From Streptomyces sclerotialus (GTDB lineage: Bacteria > Actinomycetota > Actinomycetes > Streptomycetales > Streptomycetaceae), in contig NZ_JBFOHP010000002.1 in the NCBI RefSeq assembly GCF_040907265.1, forward strand, positions 2,504,501 through 2,568,500: DNA of 64,000 nt, read 5' to 3'. Shown one piece after another: positions 34,959 through 45,216 of this stretch (the first letter of the stretch is position 1; each line of letters opens with the position of its first letter). The position numbers and the translations under genes are program-made. The notes under the pieces are model-generated. The model searched no databases and was not told where the DNA came from. It was given only the letters and a program-made list of their open reading frames with translations.

Positions 34959-36701
34959 ATGGCGGTTTCCGTAACCCTTCCGGCGCTCGGCGAGAGCGTC
35001 ACCGAGGGCACCGTCACCCGCTGGCTGAAGGCCGAGGGTGAGCGCGTCGAGGCCGACGAGCCCCTGCTGGAGGTGTCGACCGACAAGGTCGACACCGAGA
35101 TCCCCGCCCCCGCGGCCGGCGTCCTGGCGTCCATCAAGGTCGCCGAGGACGAGACCGTCGAGGTCGGCGCCGAGCTGGCCCTCATCGACGACGGCTCCGG
35201 TGCCCCCGCCGAGCAGCCCGCCGCGGCGGAGCAGCCCGCGCCGGCCGCCGAGCCCGAGCCCCAGCCCGCCGCCGAGGCTGCCCCGGCCCCGGCCGAGCAG
35301 CCCGCCGCCGCCCCGGCCGGCGGCGCCTCCGGCACCGACGTCGTGCTGCCCGCGCTGGGCGAGTCGGTCACCGAGGGCACCGTCACCCGCTGGCTGAAGG
35401 AGGTCGGCGAGTCGGTCGAGGCCGACGAGCCGCTGCTGGAGGTCTCCACCGACAAGGTCGACACCGAGATCCCGGCCCCGGCCTCCGGCACCCTGCTGGA
35501 GATCGTGGTGGGCGAGGACGAGACCGCCGAGGTCGGCGCCAAGCTCGCCGTCATCGGCGAGAAGGGTGCTGCCCCGGCCCCGGCCGAGGCCCCCGCCGCT
35601 CCGGCGCCCGCGCCGGCCGCCGAGCAGCCCGCCCCGCAGGAGGCCCCCAAGCAGGAGGCGCCGAAGCAGGAGGCCCCGGCCCCCGCTCCGGCCCCGCAGC
35701 CGGCCGCCCCGGCTCCGGCTCCGGCTCCGGCCGCCCAGCCCGCCCCGGTGGCCCCGGCCGGTGAGCCCGACGGCGCCTACGTCACCCCCCTGGTCCGCAA
35801 GCTGGCCCAGGAGAACGGCGTGAACCTGGCCTCGGTCCAGGGCACCGGCGTCGGTGGCCGCATCCGCAAGCAGGACGTCATCGCCGCCGCCGAGGCCGCG
35901 AAGACCGCTGCTCCGGCTGCCGCTGCCGCCCCGGCCGCCTCCGCCGCGCCGAAGGCTCCGGTCCTGGAGGCCTCGCCGCTGCGTGGCCAGACGGTCAAGA
36001 TGCCGCGGATGCGCAAGGTCATCGGCGACAACATGATGAAGGCCCTGCACGGCCAGGCGCAGCTGACCTCCGTGGTCGAGGTGGACATCACCAAGATCAT
36101 GCGGATGCGCGAGAAGGCCAAGGCCGGCTTCGCCGCCCGTGAGGGCGTGAAGCTCTCGCCGATGCCGTTCTTCGTCAAGGCCGCGGTCCAGGCGCTGAAG
36201 GCCCACCCGGTCATCAACGCCCGGATCAACGAGGACGAGGGCACCATCACCTACTTCGACTCCGAGAACGTCGGAATCGCGGTGGACAACGAGAAGGGCC
36301 TGATGACCCCGGTCATCAAGGGCGCCGGTGACCTGAACATCGCGGGCATCGCGAAGAAGACCGCCGAGCTGGCCGGCAAGGTCCGCGAGAGCAAGATCAG
36401 CCCGGACGACCTGTCGGGTGCGAGCTTCACCATCTCCAACACCGGCTCGCGCGGTGCGCTGTTCGACACCGTCATCGTGCCGCCGAACCAGGTCGCCATC
36501 CTGGGTATCGGTGCCACCGTCAAGCGTCCGGTGGTCGTGGACCACCCGGAGCTGGGCGAGACGATCGCGGTGCGCCACATGACGTACCTGTCGCTCTCCT
36601 ACGACCACCGTCTGGTGGACGGCGCGGACGCCGCCCGCTACCTGACCACGGTCAAGCAGATCCTGGAGGCCGCCGAGTTCGAGACCGAGATCGGTCTCTG
36701 A
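34959..36701 (+). CDS. sucB: 2-oxo acid dehydrogenase E2 with two lipoyl domains
   Basis: 580-aa acyltransferase core. Two lipoyl domains (about 4-76 and 127-199) each bear the lipoylated Lys (Lys43, Lys166) in [13 protein letters not shown]; their DNA is nearly the same, a sign of recent duplication or gene conversion. Long Ala/Pro/Glu linkers flank a peripheral-subunit-binding domain (about 270-305), then the catalytic domain with [14 protein letters not shown]. It fits the actinobacterial E2 shared by the pyruvate and 2-oxoglutarate complexes. AAGGAG lies 12 nt before ATG. Confidence 0.95.
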   Translation: MAVSVTLPALGESVTEGTVTRWLKAEGERVEADEPLLEVSTDKVDTEIPAPAAGVLASIKVAEDETVEVGAELALIDDGSGAPAEQPAAAEQPAPAAEPEPQPAAEAAPAPAEQPAAAPAGGASGTDVVLPALGESVTEGTVTRWLKEVGESVEADEPLLEVSTDKVDTEIPAPASGTLLEIVVGEDETAEVGAKLAVIGEKGAAPAPAEAPAAPAPAPAAEQPAPQEAPKQEAPKQEAPAPAPAPQPAAPAPAPAPAAQPAPVAPAGEPDGAYVTPLVRKLAQENGVNLASVQGTGVGGRIRKQDVIAAAEAAKTAAPAAAAAPAASAAPKAPVLEASPLRGQTVKMPRMRKVIGDNMMKALHGQAQLTSVVEVDITKIMRMREKAKAGFAAREGVKLSPMPFFVKAAVQALKAHPVINARINEDEGTITYFDSENVGIAVDNEKGLMTPVIKGAGDLNIAGIAKKTAELAGKVRESKISPDDLSGASFTISNTGSRGALFDTVIVPPNQVAILGIGATVKRPVVVDHPELGETIAVRHMTYLSLSYDHRLVDGADAARYLTTVKQILEAAEFETEIGL

Positions 36702-36731
36702 GCCCGACCGGCTTTCAGCAGGTGTGACGAA

Positions 36732-36769
36732 GGGGACGGCCCCGGTTCGTACGAACCGGGGCCGTCCCC
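36732..36769 (+). terminator. sucB terminator, 38-bp perfect palindrome
   Basis: 19-bp arms with no central spacer (36732-36750 and 36751-36769), 30 bp after the sucB stop and before the GntR gene. Confidence 0.85.
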
Positions 36770-36845
36770 CGTTGCGTCCCCGCAGATAATGAACCGTTGG
36801 CCTGCCCGTCCCGCGCGCCGGCCCGTCCGGCTAAGGAGCACCCGC

Positions 36846-37469
36846 ATGACCCCACCCGTCATCCACTCGCTGCGCGAGCAGATCCGCGAGCACATCCTCG
36901 AGGGGATCGTCAGCGGCCGCTGGCAGCCGGGCGAGCGGATCGTCGAGCGGCGGATCGCGGTGGAGCTGGAGGTCAGTCAGACGCCCGTACGGGAGGCCCT
37001 GCGCGAGCTGGAGAGCCTGCGGCTGATCGAGTCGGCGCCGAACAAGGGCGTACGGGTACGGAATCTGACCGCGGCCGACCTCAAGGAGAGCTATCCCGTC
37101 CGCGCGGGCCTGGAGCAGGTCGCCGCGGAGCTGGCAGCCGGGCGGCTGGCGGACGACACCACGGCCCTGGAGCGCGAGGTGGCGGCGCTCACCACGGCCG
37201 ACGCGGCGGCGGACGGCGAGGCGCAGGTGCGGCACACGGTGGCCTTCCACCGTGAGATCATCCGGGCGGCACAGAACGACGTGCTGCTGCACACCTGGGA
37301 GTCGCTGGGCGTGGAGGTGTGGACCACACTGTCGATCCGGTGGTTCTCGCCCGACCCGCGGTCGCACGCCCAGGACCACCAGGAGATCGTCGACGCGTTC
37401 CGGCGGCGCGACCCCAAGATCGGCGAAATTCTGCGGACACACGTCCTGAGCTGCGCGCCTCGCGTCTGA
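36846..37469 (+). CDS. GntR-family (FCD) transcriptional regulator
   Basis: 207-aa regulator: N-terminal winged helix-turn-helix (about 8-75, with ELEVSQTPVREALRELESL) and an FCD ligand domain with His/Asp residues (for example VAFHREIIRAA) that bind a metal in this group. ATG 36846 has AAGGAG 7 nt upstream. It lies between sucB and aceE, and a 17-bp perfect palindrome over the aceE promoter is a natural target, so a PdhR-like role is inferred but not shown. Confidence 0.9.
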   Translation: MTPPVIHSLREQIREHILEGIVSGRWQPGERIVERRIAVELEVSQTPVREALRELESLRLIESAPNKGVRVRNLTAADLKESYPVRAGLEQVAAELAAGRLADDTTALEREVAALTTADAAADGEAQVRHTVAFHREIIRAAQNDVLLHTWESLGVEVWTTLSIRWFSPDPRSHAQDHQEIVDAFRRRDPKIGEILRTHVLSCAPRV

Positions 37470-37603
37470 GGGAGACCGGGGCGGCCGGGAGCCGGTCCGG
37501 GAGGCGTAGCGGAGTGAGCCTCCGGGGGCTCATCTGAGGCTGGCACGCGGTGCCCAAATCGGCGGCACCCCGTGCCGACCTGCGGTTTTTCCGCCTTCGA
37601 GCG

Positions 37604-37633
37604 TTGATCGATCATCGATCAGGGGCGTATCGT
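37604..37633 (+). promoter_or_regulatory. aceE promoter with overlapping operator
   Basis: TTGATC (37604-37609) and TATCGT (37628-37633) with an 18-bp spacer form a plausible promoter. A perfect 17-bp palindrome TGATCGAT-C-ATCGATCA (37605-37621) covers the -35 box and half of the spacer, as expected for repressor binding. The GntR gene just upstream is the likely source of the binding protein. Confidence 0.6.
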
Positions 37634-37710
37634 CGGCCAGTGGGGCGCGACACCCTGCCTGCCAGCAAGCTCTCGCACCCTCCCTCCCTCCGTCCGGAAA
37701 GGGGCCACCC

Positions 37711-40383
37711 ATGCCCGATCCCGTACGCCCCGCGTACAACCAGCTCGACCAGCTCCCGGACAGGGACCCGCAGGAGACGGCCGAGTGGCGTGAGTCGCTG
37801 GACGCCGTCACCAAGGCAGCGGGCCCGCAGCGCGCGGACTACCTGATGCGCCGCGCTCTGGAGCACGCCTCGCAGACCGAGGGGTCCACCCTCCCCGGCC
37901 TGCTGGAGACCGAGTACGTCAACACCATCCCCACCGCCGACGAGCCGGAGTTCCCCGGCGACGAGGCGATGGAGGCCCGCATCACCGCCTGGAACCGCTG
38001 GAACGCGGCCGCCATGGTGACCCGCGGCTCCAAGGACGGCCTCGGCGGCCACATCGCCACCTTCGCCTCGGCGGCCTGGCTCTACGAGACCGGCTTCCAG
38101 CACTTCTTCCGCGGGAAGGAGGGGGACGGCTCCGGCGACCAGCTCTACATCCAGGGCCATGCCTCCCCCGGCATCTACGCCCGCGCCTTCCTCGAAGGCC
38201 GGCTCACCGAGGACCACCTCGACCACTTCCGCCGCGAGGCCGGCGGCGAGGGCCTCCCCTCCTACCCGCACCCGCGGCGCCTCCCCTGGCTGTGGGAGTT
38301 CCCCACCGTCTCCATGGGCCTCGGCCCGATATCCGCGATCTACCAGGCGCGCTTCAACCGCTACCTGGAGCACCGCGGGATCAAGGACACCTCGAACTCC
38401 CACGTCTGGGCGTTCCTCGGTGACGGCGAGATGGACGAGCCCGAGTCGACCGCCGCACTGGCGCTGGCCGGCCGTGAGGGCCTGGACAACCTCACCTTCG
38501 TCATCAACTGCAACCTGCAGCGCCTGGACGGCCCGGTCCGCCCGAACTTCAAGATCGTGCAGGAGCTGGAGGCCCAGTTCCGCGCGGCCGGCTGGAACGT
38601 CGTCAAGTCCCTGTGGGGCCAGGCCTGGGACGAGGTCTTCGCGCAGGACGCCGACGGCGCGCTGGTCCGCCGCCTCCGGGAGACCCCGGACGCGCAGTTC
38701 CAGACGTACGCCACCCGCGACGCGGCCTACATCCGCGACCACTTCTTCGGCGCGAACGACTCCCTGAAGCGCATCGGCCAGGGCCTGTCCGACGCCAAGA
38801 TCATCGAGCTGTTCCAGACCTCGCGCGCGGGCCACGAGCCGCGCAAGGTCTACGCCGCGTACAAGGCCGCCGTCGAGCACAAGGGCGCGCCGACCGTCAT
38901 CCTGGCGCAGACCGTCAAGGGCTACACCCTCGGCGCGGGCTTCGAGTCCCGCAACGCCAATCACCAGATGAAGAAGCTGACCGGCGAGGAGTTCCGCGCC
39001 ATGCGGGACCTCCTGGAGCTGCCCATCCCGGACAGCGCGCTGGAGGGCGACACGGTGCCGTACTGGCGCCCCGCCGAGGACTCCCCCGAGATGGAGTACC
39101 TCCGCAAGCGCCGCGCGGAGCTCGACGGCCCGGCCCCGGCCCGCAAGGTCACCCCGAAACCGCTCCCGATGCCGTCGGACAAGGCGTTCGACGCGCTGAA
39201 GAAGGGCTCGGGCTCGCAGGAGATCGCCACGACCATGGCGTTCGTCCGGCTGGTCAAGGACCTGATGCGGGACAAGGAGACCGGCAAGCGCTGGGTCCCC
39301 GTCGTCCCCGACGAGGCCCGCACCTTCGGCATGGAGTCGCTCTTCCCGAGCGCCGGCCTCTACTCCCCCGTGGGCCAGACCTACGACCCGGTCGACCGTG
39401 ACCAGCTCCTGTACTACAAGGAGGCCAAGAACGGTCAGATCCTGAACGAGGGCATCACCGAAGCCGGCGCGCTCGCCGACTTCACCGCCGCGGCCACCGC
39501 GTACGCGACCCACGGCGAGCCGATGATCCCGTTCTACATCTTCTACTCGATGTTCGGGTTCCAGCGGACCGCCGACCAGTTCTGGGCGCTCGCCGACCAG
39601 CTCGGCCGCGGTTTCGTGATCGGTGCGACCGCCGGCCGTACGACGATGACCGGTGAGGGCCTGCAGCACGCCGACGGCCACTCGCACCTCATCGCCTCCA
39701 CCAACCCGGCGGCCCTCTCCTACGACCCCGCGTTCGCCTACGAGGTCGCGGTGATCGTCAAGGAAGGCCTCCGCCGGATGTACGGCGAGAACGCCGAGGA
39801 CGTCTTCTACTACCTGACGGTCTACAACGAGACCAAGGTGCAGCCGCCCATGCCCGAGGGCGTGGAGGAGGGCATCCTCAAGGGCCTGTACCGCTTCAAG
39901 GAGGCCGAGGGCACCACCGACAAGGCCCCGAAGACCCAGCTGCTGGCCTCCGGCACGGCGATCCACTGGGCCCTTGAGGCGCAGCGGATGCTGGCCGAGG
40001 AGTGGGACGTGGCGGCCGACGTCTGGTCCGCGCCGTCCTGGACGGAGCTGCGGCGCGACGCGCTGGAGTGCGACGCCGCACGCCTGAAGGGCGAGGACCG
40101 CGTGCCCTACGTGACCCGCGCGCTGGCCGGTGCCGAGGGCCCGGTCGTCGCGGTCAGCGACTGGATGCGGGCCGTGCCCGACCAGATCGCCCCCTGGGTC
40201 GAGCAGGACTGGGTCTCCATCGGCACCGACGGCTTCGGTCTCTCCGACACCCGTGAGGCCGCCCGCCGCTACTTCGGCGTCGACCCGCAGTCGGTCGTCG
40301 TCCAGGTGCTCGCCGCCCTCTCCCGCCGTGGCGAGGTCAAGGCGGAGACGGTCAAGGAGGCCGCCGAGAAGTACGGCCTGTGA
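37711..40383 (+). CDS. aceE: Pyruvate dehydrogenase E1 component, homodimeric
   Basis: 890-aa thiamine-diphosphate enzyme that decarboxylates pyruvate and acetylates the lipoyl arm of E2. It has the single-chain E1 form used by actinobacteria. The TPP/Mg motif is [18 protein letters not shown], followed by the [17 protein letters not shown] stretch; [12 protein letters not shown] near the middle is also typical. GGAAAGGGG precedes the ATG. The promoter is covered by a GntR-type palindrome. Works with the Lpd and E2 encoded 1-4 kb to the left. Confidence 0.97.
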   Translation: MPDPVRPAYNQLDQLPDRDPQETAEWRESLDAVTKAAGPQRADYLMRRALEHASQTEGSTLPGLLETEYVNTIPTADEPEFPGDEAMEARITAWNRWNAAAMVTRGSKDGLGGHIATFASAAWLYETGFQHFFRGKEGDGSGDQLYIQGHASPGIYARAFLEGRLTEDHLDHFRREAGGEGLPSYPHPRRLPWLWEFPTVSMGLGPISAIYQARFNRYLEHRGIKDTSNSHVWAFLGDGEMDEPESTAALALAGREGLDNLTFVINCNLQRLDGPVRPNFKIVQELEAQFRAAGWNVVKSLWGQAWDEVFAQDADGALVRRLRETPDAQFQTYATRDAAYIRDHFFGANDSLKRIGQGLSDAKIIELFQTSRAGHEPRKVYAAYKAAVEHKGAPTVILAQTVKGYTLGAGFESRNANHQMKKLTGEEFRAMRDLLELPIPDSALEGDTVPYWRPAEDSPEMEYLRKRRAELDGPAPARKVTPKPLPMPSDKAFDALKKGSGSQEIATTMAFVRLVKDLMRDKETGKRWVPVVPDEARTFGMESLFPSAGLYSPVGQTYDPVDRDQLLYYKEAKNGQILNEGITEAGALADFTAAATAYATHGEPMIPFYIFYSMFGFQRTADQFWALADQLGRGFVIGATAGRTTMTGEGLQHADGHSHLIASTNPAALSYDPAFAYEVAVIVKEGLRRMYGENAEDVFYYLTVYNETKVQPPMPEGVEEGILKGLYRFKEAEGTTDKAPKTQLLASGTAIHWALEAQRMLAEEWDVAADVWSAPSWTELRRDALECDAARLKGEDRVPYVTRALAGAEGPVVAVSDWMRAVPDQIAPWVEQDWVSIGTDGFGLSDTREAARRYFGVDPQSVVVQVLAALSRRGEVKAETVKEAAEKYGL

Positions 40384-40519
40384 GCCGTACCCGCAGGACG
40401 CCGGGGCCGTAGCGCTCCGGTCAGCACCGGGACCGTACCTCCCGGCGGGCGTCGGGGCCGTGAGGGAGCCCCGGCGCCACCCCCGGCGTACGGGCCGCGC
40501 GCCCGTACGCCCCACAGCT

Positions 40520-40562
40520 CCCGTGCGGAGGCAATCCACCCGCGCCCGGACCTCCGCACGGG
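40520..40562 (+). terminator. aceE terminator
   Basis: 12-bp perfect stem (40520-40531 with 40551-40562) around a 19-nt loop, followed by a T/C-rich stretch. Confidence 0.65.
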
Positions 40563-40635
40563 ACACCTCTTCTTCTCGGCCCGGCCGACGGTCGGAGCCG
40601 GCCCGGCTGTCGGTGGCGGGCGGCATGATGTCCGC

Positions 40636-41646
40636 ATGCGCGCTGCCCGGCTGATCAAGATGGTGCTGCTGCTCCAGTCCCGGCCCTCCATGACGGGGGC
40701 CGAGCTGGCGCGCGAGCTGGAGGTCTCGGAGCGCACGGTCGCCCGGGACGTCCTCTCCCTCTCCGAGGCCGGCATACCCGTCTACGCCGACCGCGGCAGG
40801 ACCGGTGGCTACCGCCTGGTCGGCGGCTACCGCACCCGCCTCACCGGCCTCGGCCGCAGCGAGGCCGAAGCCCTCTTCCTCTCCGGCGTGCCCTCCGCAC
40901 TGCGCGAACTGGGCCTGGCCGACGCCGCCTCCGCCGCCCGTCTGAAGGTCTCGGCGGCCCTCCTGCCCGAGCTGCGGGACGCCGCGACCGGCGCGGCCCA
41001 GCGCTTCCACCTGGACGCGCCCGGCTGGTACCAGACCCCGAGCACGCCGGAACTGCTGCCCGCGATCGCCGAGGCGCTGTGGGACGACCGCGTGCTGACA
41101 GCCCGTTACGGCCGCAAGGGCACCGAGGTCGACCGCGTCCTGGAGCCGTACGGGCTGGTCCTGAAGGCGGGGGTCTGGTATCTCGTGGCGCGCGCGGACG
41201 GCGGCGACGGGGGCCGCGGGCGCCAGGAGCCCCAGGGACGTCGCGAGGGCCACCGGGTGTACCGCGTCGACCGCTTCCGCTCCGCCGCCGTCGGCGAGGA
41301 CCGCTTCATCCGCGACCCGGACTTCGACCTGCCCGCCTTCTGGGCGGAGCGGGCCGCCCAGTTCGCCCGCTCGATCCTGCGCGAGGAGGTGACCGTACGG
41401 CTCACGCCCGCAGGCGCCCGGCAGCTCCCGCACGTCACCGACCGCGTGGCGGCCCGGGAGGCTCTGGACGCGGCGTCGGACCCCGACGACGAGGGCCGGA
41501 TCACCGTCGTCCTCGCCGTCGAGTCGCCCGACGTCGCCTACTCCCAGCTGCTGGGCCTCGGCCCGGAGGCAGAGGTCCTCGCCCCGCCCGGGCTGCGCAC
41601 CCGCTTCGCGGAGGCGGCCCGCCGCACGCACGCGCTGTACGAGTAG
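40636..41646 (+). CDS. WYL-domain transcriptional regulator
   Basis: 336 aa. A HTH_11-type helix-turn-helix starts the protein (MTGAELARELEVSERTVARD), then a WYL domain in which the signature is KAGVWYLVARA. This family usually senses nucleic acid or nucleotide ligands and acts as activator or repressor. An Arg/Gly-rich low-complexity stretch (about 195-212) interrupts the WYL part. No operon partner; it is convergent with the SDR gene 34 bp away. Confidence 0.88.
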   Translation: MRAARLIKMVLLLQSRPSMTGAELARELEVSERTVARDVLSLSEAGIPVYADRGRTGGYRLVGGYRTRLTGLGRSEAEALFLSGVPSALRELGLADAASAARLKVSAALLPELRDAATGAAQRFHLDAPGWYQTPSTPELLPAIAEALWDDRVLTARYGRKGTEVDRVLEPYGLVLKAGVWYLVARADGGDGGRGRQEPQGRREGHRVYRVDRFRSAAVGEDRFIRDPDFDLPAFWAERAAQFARSILREEVTVRLTPAGARQLPHVTDRVAAREALDAASDPDDEGRITVVLAVESPDVAYSQLLGLGPEAEVLAPPGLRTRFAEAARRTHALYE

Positions 41647-41680
41647 CCGCGGTTGCCCGCACGGCCGCGCCGCGGCTCGG

Positions 41681-42679
41681 TCACCGGTATCCCGTCACGT
41701 CCGCCGGCTTGCCCCTCCGCTCGACCTCCTCGATGTACCGCCAGGCGTCCGGTGCCGAGCCGTCCGCGTCCGTGAAGCCGTACACCTGCGCCAGCCCGCC
41801 ACTGGACAGCGACCGTCCGTTCCACCGCGCCACGTCCGGGTCGGTGGCCAGGGCCGCGAGCGCACGCGCCACGAACACCGGCGACTCCGAGATCGCGAAG
41901 TGCGGGTTCTGCGCGCAGCCGTCCCGCCAGCTCTCCTCCGTGACCTTGAAGTGCGTGTCGAGCATCGCCTCCGACCGCAGCCACCCCGGCGTGAGGCAGA
42001 GCGCCGTGCACCCGTACTCCGCCAGCTCCTCCGCCAGGTCGTGCGCGATCCGGATCGGCGCGCTCTTCGCGAGGTCGTAGTAGAGCGGCCTGCGGTACTC
42101 GCGGTTGGACTCGGCCGTGCCGTCGGTGACCTCCACCAGCAGCCCGCCGCGCCGCCGGACCAGCAGCGGCAGCGCGTACCGGCTGGTGATCAGATGGCTC
42201 TCGACGCCCAGCCGCAGCACGCGCAGCCCCTTGCCGAGGTCGTGCTCCCACGCCTTCTTGTCCCACTCGACGTGCTGGTCACCGCCCCACAGGTCGTTGA
42301 CCAGCACGTCCAGCCGCCCATGGTCCCGCTCGATCCGCTCGACCAGCTCCCGCACCTGGTCCGGCTCCAGATGGTCGACCGGTACGGCGATGCCGGTGCC
42401 GCCGGTGCCGGAGTCCCTTCCCGCCGCGGTCACCAGTTCCGCCGTGCCCTCGATCGTCTCGGTCGCCCGGCCCACCTCGCTGACGTGCTCCCGCGTCGTA
42501 CGCCCGGTGACGTAGACGACCGCGCCGGCCCGCCCCAGCTCCACGGCCATCGCCCGCCCCGCACCCCGGGTGGCCCCGGCGACGAGCGCCACCTTGCCCT
42601 CCAGCGCCCCGGCCGCCCCGGCCGGCTGCTCGGCCGCATCGCCCGGCTTCCCGGTCGTCCGTACCGGCTCGTCGCTCAT
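41681..42679 (-). CDS. Short-chain dehydrogenase/reductase
   Basis: 332 aa, Rossmann fold: cofactor loop VAGATRGAGRAM at about 34-45, and the catalytic YxxxK as LYYDLAKSA. The N-terminus carries a 25-residue Ala/Pro-rich lead before the first strand. Substrate unknown. ATG 42679 has AAGGGG about 5 nt upstream. Faces away from the DUF4240 gene across about 150 bp. Confidence 0.9.
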   Translation of the reverse strand: MSDEPVRTTGKPGDAAEQPAGAAGALEGKVALVAGATRGAGRAMAVELGRAGAVVYVTGRTTREHVSEVGRATETIEGTAELVTAAGRDSGTGGTGIAVPVDHLEPDQVRELVERIERDHGRLDVLVNDLWGGDQHVEWDKKAWEHDLGKGLRVLRLGVESHLITSRYALPLLVRRRGGLLVEVTDGTAESNREYRRPLYYDLAKSAPIRIAHDLAEELAEYGCTALCLTPGWLRSEAMLDTHFKVTEESWRDGCAQNPHFAISESPVFVARALAALATDPDVARWNGRSLSSGGLAQVYGFTDADGSAPDAWRYIEEVERRGKPADVTGYR

Positions 42680-42832
42680 CGCTTCCCCTTCCCTTCGCAT
42701 GCGCCGACCTTCGCACCCAATTCCGTCACCTCCTGTCCGGTTTTCCGCGGAATTCCGTGTCGGTAACGACCCGGACGGATGCCCGCGCTCCGCGTGCGTC
42801 GCCGGGCGGCAGGCTGGATGCTGGACCCTGTG

Positions 42833-43363
42833 ATGGACGAGACGGAGTTCTGGGAGCTCATCGACGATTCCCGCGAAGCCGCCGAGGGCGACCCCGAGGA
42901 ACAGGCCGATCAGCTGATCGAGCGGCTGATGCGGCTCGACCCCGACGCCGTGCTCGACTTCGCCCGGCACTTCGAGGCGCGCTACAACCGCGCGTACACC
43001 TGGGACCTGTGGGCCGCGGCCGTCATCCTGCTGGACGGCGCGAGCGACGACGCCTTCGACTACTTCCGCTGCTGGCTGATCGGCCAGGGCCGGGAGGTCT
43101 TCGAGGGCGCGCTGCACGATCCCGACCGGCTCGCCGACCTCCTCCCGGAGTTCGACGAGGAGGAGGACGGCGACGCGGAGGACCTGGGGTACGCGGCGGA
43201 CGAGGCGTACGAACGCCTCACCGGCATCGTGATGCCCGACCTCGGTATCGCCCCCGCGCCCCGGGAACCCCTGGGCACCGTCATCGACTTCGAGGACGAC
43301 GCGGCCCTGGAGGAACGCTTCCCCGCCCTCTGGGAACGCTTCCGCGGCGACCCGTACACCTGA
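42833..43363 (+). CDS. DUF4240 protein
   Basis: 176-aa acidic cytosolic protein that fits DUF4240: starts MDETEFWELIDDSREAAEGD, then a helical domain with AYTWDLWAAAVILLDGASDD. No catalytic residues recognised. The start is uncertain by a few codons because upstream GTG and ATG codons exist; none has a strong ribosome site. A 14-bp tandem repeat begins at its last codons. Confidence 0.85.
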   Translation: MDETEFWELIDDSREAAEGDPEEQADQLIERLMRLDPDAVLDFARHFEARYNRAYTWDLWAAAVILLDGASDDAFDYFRCWLIGQGREVFEGALHDPDRLADLLPEFDEEEDGDAEDLGYAADEAYERLTGIVMPDLGIAPAPREPLGTVIDFEDDAALEERFPALWERFRGDPYT

Positions 43364-43424
43364 GCCGCTACTCCTGAGCCTTTACACCTGAGCCGCTACG
43401 CCTGAGTTGTCACGCCGGGGCCGC
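43355..43424 (+). repeat. 14-bp tandem repeat with rotating stop codons
   Basis: Five units of 14 bp beginning TACACCTGAGCCGC; unit 3 equals unit 1, and the others drift. Units 1-4 carry TGA at 43361, 43375, 43389 and 43403, and since 14 is not a multiple of 3 they fall in all frames. The first unit contains the final codons and stop of the DUF4240 gene. Confidence 0.85.
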
Positions 43425-43459
43425 CACGCAAGGCACGTACGTGCGTACGACGACGGATC

Positions 43460-43981
43460 TCAGTCCGCCGCTTCCACGGCTCCCGGCGCTTCCCCCAGCC
43501 TCCGCCCCATCAGCACGTCGTCCACGTACTCCCCCGCCAGCAGGAACTCCCCCGGCAGGACGCCTTCCACCCGAAACCCGGCCGACTCGTACAGCCGCCG
43601 GGCCGGCGCGTTGTGCCCCAGCACCCGCAGGGTCATCCGTTCCGCGCCCTCCGCCGCCGCCCGTTCGACCGCGGCGGCCAGCAGCGCGCGGGCCACCCCG
43701 CGGCCGCGCACCCGGTCGTCCACGGCGAGGCCCTGTATCTGCCGTACATGGGCATTGCAGGGCAGCGGCGTCGGCCGCACCAGCCGCAGATAGCCCGCCA
43801 TCAGCCCGTCCGCCTCGGCCACGAGGAAGTCGTCCGGGACGTGCCAGGCGTCGAAGAACGGATCGTACGGCGGCTCCGGACGCGGCTGGACGGAGTGCAG
43901 CGGCGACCAGGTCCGCCGGTCCAGCGCCCCCAGCGCGGCCTCGTCGGCGGGCACAGCGGTACGTACGGTCAGCTCGGGCAT
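43460..43981 (-). CDS. GNAT acetyltransferase
   Basis: 173-aa acetyl-CoA-dependent N-acetyltransferase. The CoA loop is VRGRGVARALLAAAVERA; strands flanking it and NAPARRLYESAGFRVEG, the standard C-terminal motif, are intact. The start may be GTG 43990, three residues longer; ATG 43981 is preferred for lack of evidence either way. Substrate unknown. Faces away from the epimerase gene across 47 bp. Confidence 0.88.
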   Translation of the reverse strand: MPELTVRTAVPADEAALGALDRRTWSPLHSVQPRPEPPYDPFFDAWHVPDDFLVAEADGLMAGYLRLVRPTPLPCNAHVRQIQGLAVDDRVRGRGVARALLAAAVERAAAEGAERMTLRVLGHNAPARRLYESAGFRVEGVLPGEFLLAGEYVDDVLMGRRLGEAPGAVEAAD

Positions 43982-44028
43982 GCGGGTCACTGTGCCACGC
44001 GCGTGCTGCCCCCGGCAGTATGGGAACC

Positions 44029-44913
44029 ATGCGGATCGCGATCACCGGCTCGACCGGTCTCATCGGCACGGCGCTCCTGCGGTCACTGCGCGCGGACGGG
44101 CACGAGGTACTGCGTCTCGTCCGGCACGCGCCACGCGCCGCCGACGAAGTGGCCTGGGATCCCGGACGGCAGACGGTCGACACCGCGTCGCTCGCGGGCT
44201 GCGACTCCGTCGTCCATCTCGCGGGCGCCGGCGTCGGGGACCACCGCTGGACAGCCGCGTACAAGAAGACGATCCGCGACAGCCGGGTCCTGGGCACGGC
44301 CGCGATCGCCGAGGCCCTCGCCTCCCTCGACACCCCGCCGCGCTCCTTCGTCTGCGGCAGCGCGATCGGCTACTACGGCGAGACCGGGGCGCGCCGCGTG
44401 GACGAGGAGGCGCCGCCCGGCGACGACTTCCTGGCCAGGGTCTGCGTCGACTGGGAGGCCGCCGCCGACCCGGCCGTCGAGGCGGGCATCCGTACCGCCT
44501 TCGCGCGCACCGGCCTGGTCGTCTCCCGCACCGGCGGGGCCTGGGGCCGCCTCTTCCCCCTCTTCAAGGCGGGCCTGGGCGGCCGGCTGGGCGACGGCAG
44601 CCAGTACTGGTCGTTCATCTCCCTCCACGACCACATCCGCGCCCTGCGCCACCTCATCGACGACGACACGCTGTCCGGCCCGGTGAACCTCACCGCCCCG
44701 GAACCGGTCACCAACCGCGAGGCGACGGCCGCCATGGGCAAGGCCCTGCGCCGCCCCACCCTCTTCACCGTCCCGCCCCCGGCCCTCCGCCTGGCCCTGG
44801 GCGAGTTCGCCGACAACATCCTCCAGAGCCAACGCATCATCCCGACCCGCCTCCAGGCCTCCCACTTCACCTTCACCCACCCGACCATCACCTCAGCCAT
44901 CCAGGCGGCCTAG
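44029..44913 (+). CDS. TIGR01777-family epimerase (YfcH/SulA-like)
   Basis: 294-aa NAD-binding extended SDR: ITGSTGLIGTALLRSLRADG at the N-terminus, then VVHLAGAGVGDHRW and FVCGSAIGYYGETG, in which the Tyr of the YYG block takes the catalytic position. The C-terminal domain carries LTAPEPVTNREATAA, a family block. Biological substrate is unknown for the family. ATG 44029 lacks a strong ribosome site. Confidence 0.9.
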   Translation: MRIAITGSTGLIGTALLRSLRADGHEVLRLVRHAPRAADEVAWDPGRQTVDTASLAGCDSVVHLAGAGVGDHRWTAAYKKTIRDSRVLGTAAIAEALASLDTPPRSFVCGSAIGYYGETGARRVDEEAPPGDDFLARVCVDWEAAADPAVEAGIRTAFARTGLVVSRTGGAWGRLFPLFKAGLGGRLGDGSQYWSFISLHDHIRALRHLIDDDTLSGPVNLTAPEPVTNREATAAMGKALRRPTLFTVPPPALRLALGEFADNILQSQRIIPTRLQASHFTFTHPTITSAIQAA

Positions 44914-44980
44914 TCATCCCGGGCCGGGATCCGGGCCCGGCCGGGCCCCCCGGGGGCGGGCGGCCGGCGCGGAGCGGGCG

Positions 44981-45016
44981 GGGAAGGCGACCCGGGTGGG
45001 GAAGGCGACCCGGGTG
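44981..45016 (+). repeat. 18-bp perfect tandem duplication
   Basis: GGGAAGGCGACCCGGGTG repeated exactly at 44981-44998 and 44999-45016, in the 303-bp gap after the epimerase. The rest of this gap (44914-45216) is very G/C-rich, with a weak 7-bp hairpin near 44926 and no gene. Confidence 0.9.
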
Positions 45017-45216
45017 GGCGGCCAACGGGTGGGACCCGCCCCTCCCTCCCCGGCCCCTCTCGTTGTGACTCGGCGGTGGTGCCTCTGGCATTTCCGGGGC
45101 GGGTGAGGGGTGTGCGACCCCGTGTGCGTCGGTCCGGTTGCGGGGGTGGGTATCAGGGAGGCTTGCGAAGGGCATGAGACGTGGGCCGAAACCCCGGCCG
45201 ACCCAGGGAGGGACCC

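Noticed and set aside
33546..36608. A 1,020-codon minus-strand frame opposite lpd and sucB
   Set aside because: Gly/Leu/Arg-rich shadow of the Ala/Pro/Glu linkers in sucB and of lpd; no motif.
37612..41631. A 1,339-codon minus-strand frame opposite aceE and the WYL regulator
   Set aside because: It runs through two recognisable plus-strand genes and their terminator and shows shadow composition.
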